NCBI RefSeq assembly: GCF_023276355.1
Contig: NZ_JALLPL010000001.1
Span: forward strand, 992,001-1,056,000
Direction of reading: 5' to 3'
Length of the DNA stretch: 64,000 nt
From: Haloplanus sp. XH21
GTDB taxonomy: Archaea > Halobacteriota > Halobacteria > Halobacteriales > Haloferacaceae
Shown piece after piece: positions 9,614 through 17,483 of this stretch. Under the pieces are notes generated by a model. It worked only from the letters and a program-made list of their open reading frames with translations. It made no database searches and had not been told where the DNA came from. The translations under genes were made by a program, and so were the position numbers. The first letter of the stretch is position 1. Each line of letters opens with the position of its first letter.

Positions 9614-10354
9614 ATGACGCCGACGGTCACGCCCTACTGCTGTGGCTCCCTCACGATGGACGAGAGCATCCTGGTACAGGGTCGATACGGCACCGTCGAG
9701 GCGCCATCGATCGTGTTCCTCGTCGAGGCCGAGCGCACGATCCTCGTCGACACGAGTTTCGGCGCCCTCGACCTGATGGCGGAGCGCCACCCCGACTTCG
9801 ACTGCCACCGCGACGACGACCAGCGACTTGCGGCCGTCCTCGACGACGCGGGTTACGCGCCGAGCGATATCGACGCCGTCCTCCTCAGCCACCTGGACTG
9901 GGATCACTGTTACAATCTGGATCTGTTCGACGGGGAGACCGACATTTACGCCCAGCGGCGCGAACTGGAGTACGCCATCGCGCCCTATCCGATGCACGCC
10001 GAGCGCTACGACGCGAAGTCGCTGGGGCGGGACCCGCCCTGGCTGACGGTGGACGTGACGCCGCTCGACGGCGAGACGGAGCTCTGTCCCGGGGTCACGG
10101 CGGTCCCGACGCCGGGTCACACCGTGGGACACCAGTCGCTCGCGGTCGACACCGCCGACGGCACGGTGGTCGTCGCCGCCGACGCCGTGCCGACACACGA
10201 CAACGTCGACGACGATGGGACGCCACGGCGAGGGGCAGCGATGACCGAGTTCGAGTGGTGGGAGAGCGCCCACGAGGTCATTGACCGGGCCGACCGCATC
10301 CTCCCGGGCCACGAGTGGGGGATTCTGGACGCCGACCCGGCGGGGCTATGCTAG
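9614..10354 (+). CDS. MBL-fold metallohydrolase with altered metal motif
   Basis: A 246-residue metallo-beta-lactamase-fold protein, nearest in style to N-acyl-homoserine lactonase-like hydrolases. The metal motif, usually HxHxDH, is here HLDWDH (near residue 94), so the second His is Asp. Later ligands look intact: PGHTVGHQ near 168, an AADAVPTHDN segment near 192, and a C-terminal LPGHEWG. The substrate is not predictable. It converges on the SLC13 permease with a gap of only four bases. Confidence 0.8.
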   Translation: MTPTVTPYCCGSLTMDESILVQGRYGTVEAPSIVFLVEAERTILVDTSFGALDLMAERHPDFDCHRDDDQRLAAVLDDAGYAPSDIDAVLLSHLDWDHCYNLDLFDGETDIYAQRRELEYAIAPYPMHAERYDAKSLGRDPPWLTVDVTPLDGETELCPGVTAVPTPGHTVGHQSLAVDTADGTVVVAADAVPTHDNVDDDGTPRRGAAMTEFEWWESAHEVIDRADRILPGHEWGILDADPAGLC

Positions 10355-10358
10355 ACGC

Positions 10359-12335
10359 CTACGCGCCGAGCCCCCAGAAGAAGGCGATGCCGAGGACGGT
10401 GACGACCGAGAGCAGGAGTTGCAGCGGCGCGCCGAGGCGGATGTAGTCCGAGAACTTGTAGCCACCCGGGCCGTAGACGAAGAGGTTCGTCTGGTAGCCG
10501 ACGGGCGTGAGGAAGGCCGTCGAGGCCGCGAACGTCACGGCGAGGACGAACGCGAAGGGGCTCGCATCGATCTGTGTCGCGGTTTCGATGGCGACCGGGA
10601 GCATCAACACGACGCTCGCGTTGTTGGAGATGACGCCGGTGATGAGCCCCGTCGCGAGGTAGAACACCCAGAGGACGCCGAGCGTGGGGAGGACGGTCGC
10701 CGTCGTGGCGACGAGCGTCCCGAGGAGGTCGGCCCCGCCGGTCTGTTCGAGCGCCATCCCGAGCGGGATGATGCCGGCCAGGAGGAAGATGACGTCCCAC
10801 TCGACGGCGTCGTACAGTTCCGTCGGCTTGATGACGCCGGCCGCGACCATCGCGACGACGCCGGCGAGCGCCGTCAGCAGGATCGGCAGCGAGAGCGCGG
10901 AGAGCGCCTCGAAGGCGGCGACGCCGGTGACACCGGCGAGCGCCCCGCCGATGGTGCCCCAAGGAATCGCGGCCAACCCGACGACGCCGGCCATGATCGC
11001 GGCGGCGTGGGGGATCTTCTCGGTCCGGTAGTCCGGTTCGTCCGGTTCGTGGGCGACGATGAAGTCGTCGTTCTGTGAGAGGCGGTCGATGCTGTCCGGC
11101 GGCGCCTGGATCAGGAGCGTGTCGCCGACGCGGAGCGGTCGCCGGTCCATGTGGGTACGGACGGTCTCGCCCCGACTCCGGAAGGCGAGGACATTCGCGT
11201 CGTACCGCTGGCGGAACGTCGAACTCGCGAGGGATTCGCCGACCAGATACGAGCCGCGGGGGATGACGACTTCGACGAGCGTCTGTGACGACTCGGTGTC
11301 CGGTTCCAGTTCGGCCTCGGTCTGGGGTGGGCTCCCGGTGAGGGTGAGCGTCTCCCGGTCGACGAGCTGCCGGACGGTGTCGCGGTCGGCCCGGAGTCGA
11401 AGGATGTCGCCCGCCTGGATCCCCATCTTTCCGGGTTCGAGGAACTCCTCGCCGTCGCGGACGACCTGCAGGATGTCGGCGTCCAGGTCGATGTCCTCGA
11501 TAGCCTTCCGGACCGGTTGCCCCACGAGCGGGGAGTCCTCGTCGACGACGACTTCGGTCAGGTACTCCTCGATGGCGTACTCGCGGACGTAGTCCTCCTC
11601 GATGGGCACGCGGTCGGGGAGCAGTCGCGGTCCCAGAATCATCAGATAGAGACTACCGACCAAGAGGACGACGACGCCGAGTTTGGTGAACTCGAACATC
11701 GAGAACGGGTGACCGAGCAGGCGCGCCGAGACGTCGCTCGCGAGGATGTTCGTCGACGTGCCGATGAGCGTGAGCATCCCGCCGAACATCGAGGCGTAGG
11801 AGAGCGGGAGGAGGAGTTTCGAGGGGGAGGTCTTGCCCGCGTGGGCGAGGTCGCTGATGACAGGGACGAGGATGGCGACGACGGGAGTGTTGTTGATGAA
11901 CCCCGAGACGGGACCGGCGACGCCGATGGTCGCGAGCAGCTGTCGGTCGCGGTTCTCGCCCGCGAAGGCGGCCATCTTGCCGCCGAGGATCTGGACGAGT
12001 CCCGTCCGGCTGATCCCCGAACTGAGGATGAGCATCGCCAGGACGGTGATCGTCGCCGAGTTCGAGAAGCCGGAGACGCCCTCCGTGGTGGAGATATGCG
12101 TGAAGTTCACCACGCCGTCGGTGCCGAGGAGCATCAGCAACACCATGACGAGGATGGCCGTCACGTCGATGGGGAGTAGCTCGGTCACGAACAGCACGAG
12201 CGTCAGCACGACGATGCCGAACACGACGAGGACGTCCGGCGTCAACGAGAGCGACCCGGCGGCGTCGACGGCGCGTGCCGCCGACCCCGCGACTGCCGTC
12301 GCGTCGGTCGCCGCGAGGGGAGCCGGAGTCGTCAC
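10359..12335 (-). CDS. SLC13-family (DASS) permease with two central RCK_C domains
   Basis: A 658-residue membrane carrier of the divalent anion:Na+ symporter superfamily. The two membrane halves hold the inverted-repeat motifs: FINNTPVVAILVP and GTSTNILASD in the first, VISNNASVVLMLP and PVGYQTNLFVYGPGGYKF in the second. Between them, at about 250-440, two soluble TrkA-C (RCK_C) domains (EDSPLVGQPVRK; GSYLVGESLASSTF) probably sense a ligand. The substrate could be sulfate or dicarboxylate. The N-terminus carries a low-complexity Ala-rich stretch before the first helix, so the true start could be somewhat downstream. Confidence 0.85.
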   Translation of the reverse strand: MTTPAPLAATDATAVAGSAARAVDAAGSLSLTPDVLVVFGIVVLTLVLFVTELLPIDVTAILVMVLLMLLGTDGVVNFTHISTTEGVSGFSNSATITVLAMLILSSGISRTGLVQILGGKMAAFAGENRDRQLLATIGVAGPVSGFINNTPVVAILVPVISDLAHAGKTSPSKLLLPLSYASMFGGMLTLIGTSTNILASDVSARLLGHPFSMFEFTKLGVVVLLVGSLYLMILGPRLLPDRVPIEEDYVREYAIEEYLTEVVVDEDSPLVGQPVRKAIEDIDLDADILQVVRDGEEFLEPGKMGIQAGDILRLRADRDTVRQLVDRETLTLTGSPPQTEAELEPDTESSQTLVEVVIPRGSYLVGESLASSTFRQRYDANVLAFRSRGETVRTHMDRRPLRVGDTLLIQAPPDSIDRLSQNDDFIVAHEPDEPDYRTEKIPHAAAIMAGVVGLAAIPWGTIGGALAGVTGVAAFEALSALSLPILLTALAGVVAMVAAGVIKPTELYDAVEWDVIFLLAGIIPLGMALEQTGGADLLGTLVATTATVLPTLGVLWVFYLATGLITGVISNNASVVLMLPVAIETATQIDASPFAFVLAVTFAASTAFLTPVGYQTNLFVYGPGGYKFSDYIRLGAPLQLLLSVVTVLGIAFFWGLGA

Positions 12336-12559
12336 AACTGCGTGGACCGAAGCGCCGGTTCGGTTTCAAAATACCGAAGGCCCGATCAGCGTCCTGGTGT
12401 GCCAGACGCTCTCAGTCGATGGTTTCCAACGATCATGAAGGTTTATTATGGATGGGCGCTATGGTGTATTCACGATGCAACGCGTCGTACTCGTATGCTG
12501 ATCGCGGTCAGATGACGCAGTGCCGCTCACCAACCGACCCAGCATACGACACACATCCA

Positions 12560-12757
12560 ATGAGCACGTCCCGACGCACGACTCGGAAGAACCGATCGAC
12601 GATCACCATCGACCCCGTCATCCCGCTGCAACCCCGTTCGGGGAACACCCCGACGACCGACCGGCGGCGTGACCGCCCCGAACCGGAGCCCGAGCCGGCG
12701 ACGATGATTCCGATGATCGACCGCGGTGGTCTCGGCCCGAAGCCCGGCGCCGACTGA
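12560..12757 (+). CDS. Hypothetical small basic protein
   Basis: A 65-residue reading frame from an ATG at 12560: an Arg/Thr-rich start (STSRRTTRKNRSTITID), a PEPEPEP run and the end RGGLGPKPGAD. A TTTATTA promoter-like element lies at 12442, and the frame is open further upstream to an ATG at 12461, so a 98-residue form is possible. I recognise no family. It may not be a gene. Confidence 0.35.
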   Translation: MSTSRRTTRKNRSTITIDPVIPLQPRSGNTPTTDRRRDRPEPEPEPATMIPMIDRGGLGPKPGAD

Positions 12758-12848
12758 TCGCGCTCCGACTGGTTCCGTTATTTCCCGTATCGCGTAGCGC
12801 CGCCGATCCGGCAAGGGTTTTGTCCGCCCAGACCAAACACGACACACG

Positions 12849-13193
12849 ATGGACGAATCCGAACTGGAGGAGGAACTGCGGAACTTCGGGCTCGATGTCC
12901 ACGATGTCGAGGCCGTCGACCCGGTCGAACTGTCGTATATCACGGCCTATCCGGGCGAGGAGGTCAACCACATGGAGATGGGGAAGGCGCTGAACGCCTT
13001 CCTCGATATGGCGCGCGACGACGACTGGGAACCCACCCGCGTCGAGGCGACGGTCCTTCGCTTCGATGACGAGGCGATGAACACCTGGTACGCGAAAACC
13101 GAGTGGTTCGAGGGCTTGCTCGAATACCGGCTCTCCGAGACCGAGTTCTCGACGCGCGTCCTCGAGACGCTCGACGAGGACCTGGACGACTGA
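12849..13193 (+). CDS. Conserved haloarchaeal protein of unknown function
   Basis: A 114-residue acidic soluble protein (ELEEELRNFGLDVHDVEAV, a central MEMGKALNAFLDMARDDDWEP, and a LEYRLSETEFSTRVLETLDED end). Codon use is that of the chromosome and the downstream hydrolase starts two bases after its stop, so the two are likely co-transcribed. No catalytic motif is visible and I do not recognise a named domain. Confidence 0.75.
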   Translation: MDESELEEELRNFGLDVHDVEAVDPVELSYITAYPGEEVNHMEMGKALNAFLDMARDDDWEPTRVEATVLRFDDEAMNTWYAKTEWFEGLLEYRLSETEFSTRVLETLDEDLDD

Positions 13194-13194
13194 G

Positions 13195-14106
13195 ATGCCC
13201 GCGGCGACCACGACTCGTCGGACGTTCGAGTTCGCAACGACGACCTTGACCTTCGAGAGCGCGGGCGAGACGTGTCGCGGTCGCCTCTACCGACCGGACC
13301 GCCCGGCGACGCCGCCGGTCGTCGTGATGGGGCCGGATTTCGCGGCCGAACGCACCTTCGGCTACCCTCGCTACGTCGAGGCGTTCGCCCGCGCGGGCTA
13401 CGCCGCCTTTCTCTTCGACTATCGTGGCTCCGGCGCGAGTGAGGGCACCCCTCGAAATCTCGTTGCCCCCGTAGCGCAGGTGGCCGACTGGCACGCGGCG
13501 CTCGATCGGGTTCGCCGTCTCGACGGCATCGACCACCGGCGGATCGCGCTCTGGGGGTACGGCCTCGGCGGCGGACACGTCGTGCGGGTCGCGGCCGAAT
13601 CACGCGCCGTCGCCGCCGCCGTCGCGGTCGCCCCGATTCTCGACGGACGCGCGTTCGCCCGCGCCCGGTCGCCGCGCTATCTCGCTACCGCCGTTCGGGC
13701 GGGCCTGCATGACCGTCTTCTCGCTCGGCTTGGCCGGTCTCACGCCGTCCCCGTCGTCGGCGGTCCCGAGGAGTTCGGCGTTTTGCCACGCGACCCGACC
13801 GGCACCGCCTATCTCGACTGCATCCCGTCCGTAAGCGACTGGCAGAACCGGACTCCGGCGCGGTCGCTCCTGTCGCTGTTTCGGTATCGCCCCCTGACCG
13901 ACGCCAGCGACGTGGCCTGTCCGACGCTGTGCATCGCCGCCGGTGACGGCGATCTGGTCCCCGCCGAGACGGTTGCGACGGCTGCCGACCGCCTTGACGA
14001 CGCGACGTTCCTGCGGCTGCCGATGCGGCAGATGGACGCCCTCGGCGACGCCGCGAGCGAGGCTGCCGCACACCAACTCGCGTTTCTCGACGGCGTGTTC
14101 GGGTAG
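13195..14106 (+). CDS. Alpha/beta-hydrolase-fold protein lacking the nucleophile serine
   Basis: A 303-residue protein of the dienelactone-hydrolase-like fold. The N-terminal beta strands, the oxyanion region (VVVMGPDFAAER) and FDYRGSGASEGTPR are typical. The nucleophile elbow, GxSxG in active enzymes, reads WGYGLGGGHV (near residues 122-131), with Gly in place of Ser. The acid is kept (GDGDLVPAET), while the usual final His region reads MRQMDALGD and has no His. It is probably not a hydrolase any more, or uses another chemistry. It is likely co-transcribed with the preceding gene. Confidence 0.8.
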   Translation: MPAATTTRRTFEFATTTLTFESAGETCRGRLYRPDRPATPPVVVMGPDFAAERTFGYPRYVEAFARAGYAAFLFDYRGSGASEGTPRNLVAPVAQVADWHAALDRVRRLDGIDHRRIALWGYGLGGGHVVRVAAESRAVAAAVAVAPILDGRAFARARSPRYLATAVRAGLHDRLLARLGRSHAVPVVGGPEEFGVLPRDPTGTAYLDCIPSVSDWQNRTPARSLLSLFRYRPLTDASDVACPTLCIAAGDGDLVPAETVATAADRLDDATFLRLPMRQMDALGDAASEAAAHQLAFLDGVFG

Positions 14107-14120
14107 CGAGGGTCGCTAGC

Positions 14121-14381
14121 CTACTCCAGAGGCACGACGGCGACGGGACGCGATGTCTTCAGGAGCACTTCCTGCGCGGTGCTTCCGAAGATCGTCTTTC
14201 CGGTCGGATTCCGCTCGTGGACGCCGATGACGAGTTCGTCTACGTCCCTCTCCTCGGCGAACACGAGGAGGTCGTCCGCGGGGTCGTTGTCGCGGACGAA
14301 CTGGTGTGGTTCGACCGTCGCGTCGATCGCGTCCTCGCCGGCGCGGGCGTCGCCGCCTCGGAGGGAGTTGACCGCGTACAC
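14121..14381 (-). pseudogene. Truncated UspA-like universal stress protein
   Basis: The readable C-terminal half (TVYAVNSLRGGDA, VEPHQFVRDNDPADDLLVF, DVDELVIGVHERNPTGKTIFG, then STAQEVLLKTSRPVAVVPLE) is a clear haloarchaeal UspA, including the ATP-binding G-x(2)-G-x(9)-G-S/T style end. Family members have about 30-50 more residues before this. In this frame the sequence stays open back to a stop at 14472-14474 but offers no ATG; only a GTG at 14381 is available. I regard it as a truncated or decayed copy, although a short functional protein from the GTG cannot be ruled out. Confidence 0.6.
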
Positions 14382-14636
14382 CGTCTCTCCGGCCTCGATC
14401 CGCTCCTCGGGATACTCACAGAGGGCGACGCTCGTCTGCTCCGTGTCGGTCCCTATAGTCGCCTTTGTAAGTCAGCGCACACCGGATCGCCAGACAGCGT
14501 GCGATCAGGTATGCACACAGTTCCAAACGCTACTATCGCAGGTCGCTTCGCATACCCCGTCGATCGGTCGCCCGAAAGATAAACGTCCGTTTGACTTTCC
14601 CCAAAGCATTTGCGGGTACCGCGAGTCCTTCCGTCT

Positions 14637-15656
14637 ATGCGCCGCGAAACAGCGCTGGCCGTGGGTGCGGCCGGCGTCGTCGTCCTCGCTGCCCTCACCG
14701 CCGTGCTCGCGCCCGGTGCCCTGGCTGATCCGACCGACGATCGGCCGGTGCGTCCGGGACCGGTGGACATCACACAGATGGACATCTCGGCCGGCGACGT
14801 GACGGGCGATACGGTCACGCTGAACGTGGAGACGCGCCTCTCGCACCGCGGCCCACCGGCACGAAACGTCAGCCTGCGCGTGCAGGCCATCGACGCGGAG
14901 TCGGGGCTGGTCGCGACGACCCGGTCCGTTTCCGTCGGCAACCTCTCCGAAGAGCAGGAGGTGGCGGTGCCGACGAACCTGACCGTCGAGCGGGAGGGTG
15001 GCTACCGCATCCAGGCGGTCGTCTACCGCGACGGGCAGCGGATCGATAGCGGCGGGCGCGAACTCCAGGGACTCGCGGCCCTCCAGCCGCCCTACGCCCG
15101 GAGTGATGTCGCGTTCGCCAGCGCGGACGCGCTGCCGCCCGTCTCCTTCTCCATTGTGGAGACGAACGACAACCGGACGACGCTCGCCGTGCAGGCCGCC
15201 CTGACCAACGACGGCGACGAACAGCCGGAGAACCTCCGCGTCACGCTGACGCTCCGCCAGGCCGACTCCAACATCGTCGCTGATCAGACCTCCGTTCCGG
15301 TCGGCTCGATCCGTCCCGGTCGCACGGAGACCGTCGAGGCGCAGTCGACCGTCCCGTCGAACTACAACTACTACATCGACGCGGTGCTCTGGAAGGACGG
15401 CGTCGTCATCGACAGCGTTCGCGGGACGGCGAATCTGGACCCGACGGAGACCATCAGCGTCAACGAGACGCGACGCGATGTCGAACTCCAGGTCAGCGAC
15501 TTCAGCCGCGACGGCGGTGACGGCGGCGCCGGCGATCGACCGGTGCCCGCGGAGACGGGCATTCCGACCGAAAGCGCCGGTCCCGGCTTCGGCGCGCTCG
15601 TCGCCGCCCTCGCCGTCGTCGCCGCCGCGCTTCTCGCCCGGAGGAGGATCCCATGA
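14637..15656 (+). CDS. Surface protein with two repeated beta domains and PGF-CTERM anchor
   Basis: A 339-residue secreted protein. Residues 1-30 form a Sec signal peptide (RRETALAVGAAGVVVLAAL). Two similar beta-sandwich domains follow, about 40-150 (ending YRIQAVVYRDGQRIDSGGRE) and 165-290 (ending YYIDAVLWKDGVVIDSVRG), suggesting an internal duplication. The C-terminus has a low-complexity linker, then GPGFGALVAALAVVAAALL and basic residues: a PGF-CTERM sorting signal processed by archaeosortase A. I start at ATG 14637, giving a clean signal peptide. The stop overlaps the next ATG by 4 bases. Confidence 0.8.
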   Translation: MRRETALAVGAAGVVVLAALTAVLAPGALADPTDDRPVRPGPVDITQMDISAGDVTGDTVTLNVETRLSHRGPPARNVSLRVQAIDAESGLVATTRSVSVGNLSEEQEVAVPTNLTVEREGGYRIQAVVYRDGQRIDSGGRELQGLAALQPPYARSDVAFASADALPPVSFSIVETNDNRTTLAVQAALTNDGDEQPENLRVTLTLRQADSNIVADQTSVPVGSIRPGRTETVEAQSTVPSNYNYYIDAVLWKDGVVIDSVRGTANLDPTETISVNETRRDVELQVSDFSRDGGDGGAGDRPVPAETGIPTESAGPGFGALVAALAVVAAALLARRRIP

Positions 15657-15940
15657 GTGACACTACCCCAACCCCCGATTCGAGCACCGAGACGGAGGAG
15701 CCCACCGACGAGAGCACCGACCACTCTCGCGTCCGGCGATACGCGAACTACGCCGCCCTGCTCCTGCTGGGCTTGCTCGCGTTCATCGCCGTGATACGGC
15801 TGTATCTCAGCATCTCCAACGCCATCACGACGTGGATCACCCACGAGTACCGGTCGCTGTTTCAGGCGGCGTTCAACCTCATCGTGTTGCTGCTGGCGGG
15901 CGTCGGCATCACCTATCAGCTTCGCCGGCTGTACGGCTGA
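15653..15940 (+). CDS. Small membrane protein of unknown function
   Basis: A 95-residue protein with an acidic Thr/Glu-rich N-terminus (about 1-28) and two transmembrane helices (NYAALLLLGLLAFIAVIRLY and AAFNLIVLLLAGVGITYQL). It overlaps the PGF-CTERM gene by 4 bases, so the two are almost certainly one operon and may work together at the cell surface. No named function is recognisable. Confidence 0.75.
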   Translation: MSDTTPTPDSSTETEEPTDESTDHSRVRRYANYAALLLLGLLAFIAVIRLYLSISNAITTWITHEYRSLFQAAFNLIVLLLAGVGITYQLRRLYG

Positions 15941-15991
15941 CGCTGCTAGCTGCTCGCTTTCGGAGTGGTGAGTGTCGTACGGGTCGAGCGC

Positions 15992-16813
15992 CTACGACAG
16001 CGCGAGCCAGGCGACGAACACGGCGACGCCGCCGAGCGCGGTGCTGACGACGGCGTGCGTTCGGAGGCGGTCCAGCAGGGCGTGGGCGTCGCCGGACACT
16101 CTCAGCAGGTCGTGGACATCGCTCCCGATCTCACACCGCGGCAGGAAGTCCATCGCAACGTGGAGGAAGATGCCGGCGGCGAACCCGAAGACGATCCCGC
16201 GGACCGACGGCGCGGCCGGGAGGCTGACGAGGCTAGCGCCGATGGCCGCGATGCCGACGCCGGCGGCGGGGACGAGCAACACCGACGGATCGCGCCCGTT
16301 CGAGACGAGTCGCCGGGCCGCCGCGTAGCCCGCCGGTCCCTTGTGCGAGACGATGGCGAGGCCGAGCAGCGGGCCGAGGTCGGGCATGTTGCCGTAGACG
16401 ATGCCGATGATGAGGCCCGCGGAGAAGGCGTGCGCGGAGAGTTCGGCGACGGTGCGATCGACAGGCAGGTCGAGATGCGCGAGGCGGTGACCGGCCGTGT
16501 GGCTCGCGAAGCCGACGAGCAAGCCGAGCGCGACGCCGAACCCACCGAAACTCGCGTCGTGAGCGATGGCCTGCGGGATCAGGAACACTGCGGCGCTCGT
16601 CACCATCGCACCGCTCGCGAGGCCGTACCCCCACACCAGCGCCCACGGGCGGCCGCCGAACGACCGCTTGCCGAGCGGGATGCCGAGCGCCATCGCGGCG
16701 AACGCGACCCACGAGATACCCAGTAGTTTCCAGGCCCCGATGGTCGCCGCGAACCCGGACAGCACCGCGAAGACGCCCGTTGCGATCCCGCCAGCAGGGG
16801 AGAGACGAGTCAT
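15992..16813 (-). CDS. ZIP-family-like membrane transporter
   Basis: A 273-residue protein with about eight transmembrane helices, resembling ZIP (ZupT/GufA) divalent metal carriers. The two metal-site helices are divergent: AHAFSAGLIIGIVYG in place of HNxPEG, and SHKGPAGYAAARRL in place of HExPEG, so the expected Glu residues are Ala. A late HVAMDFLPRCE segment supplies further possible ligands. I start at 16813 (MTRLSPAGG); a longer reading frame exists but runs through the divergent promoter region. Confidence 0.7.
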   Translation of the reverse strand: MTRLSPAGGIATGVFAVLSGFAATIGAWKLLGISWVAFAAMALGIPLGKRSFGGRPWALVWGYGLASGAMVTSAAVFLIPQAIAHDASFGGFGVALGLLVGFASHTAGHRLAHLDLPVDRTVAELSAHAFSAGLIIGIVYGNMPDLGPLLGLAIVSHKGPAGYAAARRLVSNGRDPSVLLVPAAGVGIAAIGASLVSLPAAPSVRGIVFGFAAGIFLHVAMDFLPRCEIGSDVHDLLRVSGDAHALLDRLRTHAVVSTALGGVAVFVAWLALS

Positions 16814-16913
16814 ATTAACAAAGAGAATAACGTAATTAATAACACGTTCGGTTCGTCCCGTCGGCGGCGCGGCTTCGTGACCGTTTTTTAGGTGTCCGTT
16901 CTCGACATAGGGG
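16814..16913. promoter_or_regulatory. Divergent promoter with inverted repeat
   Basis: This 100-base gap separates two divergent genes. An AT-rich segment (TTATTAAT on the minus strand near 16834-16843) sits about 27 bases before the ZIP-like ATG, and TTTTTTAGG near 16884-16892 about 27 bases before the ATG at 16914. An inverted repeat (AACGT at 16829-16833, ACGTT at 16844-16848) overlaps the minus-strand TATA box and could be an operator, perhaps for a metal-responsive repressor. Confidence 0.5.
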
Positions 16914-17360
16914 ATGAACGTTAGCGATTTCGATCCGATCCACCTGATTACGGTCCACCTCGCCGTTCTCGTCGCGGTGATCCACCTGGCGCTCGGCGTC
17001 AGCAACTGGCTGACGTATCTCCAGGGCGGCGTCCTCTTCCCACCCGACCTGCGGTGGCCGCTGTTCGTCGTGTCGGGTCTCGCTATCGTCGGTGGAGTGG
17101 TCGCCGCGATCGCGGGCGCGTATCGCCGCCCGCTCTACATCGCCGGCATCGCGCTCATGGTCGTCTACGTCGTCGGCTACTTCGGCTGGCACGTGAGCGG
17201 CCACCGTCCCCTGTTTTTCGTCGGTCCCGGGACGCACCACCACGGCTCGACGCTCTCCTATCTCCTCGCCCACGTCTTCGCGGGCCCCGCCGAGTTCCTC
17301 GCGCTCGCCTCCGAGACGGCGCTCGCGGGGATGCTCGGCTATCTGCTCTACCGGGAGTGA
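16914..17360 (+). CDS. Four-helix membrane protein of unknown function
   Basis: A 148-residue hydrophobic protein with four predicted helices starting LITVHLAVLVAVIHLALGV. Between helices 3 and 4 lies a His cluster (GWHVSGHRPLFFVGPGTHHH), which could bind metal or face the membrane surface. It is divergent from the ZIP-like transporter, so both may answer to the same regulator. No named family recognised. Confidence 0.7.
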   Translation: MNVSDFDPIHLITVHLAVLVAVIHLALGVSNWLTYLQGGVLFPPDLRWPLFVVSGLAIVGGVVAAIAGAYRRPLYIAGIALMVVYVVGYFGWHVSGHRPLFFVGPGTHHHGSTLSYLLAHVFAGPAEFLALASETALAGMLGYLLYRE

Positions 17361-17483
17361 GACGGTTTCTTGGACGTCATTACCGGTGGCTCGCTGGGAC
17401 GGTCCAGCGAATCACCGGTAAACAGTTCCACTAATCCGTATGAGCCGGCGCACGCTTTTCCCGCTGCCGCGTGACCTGCCCTC

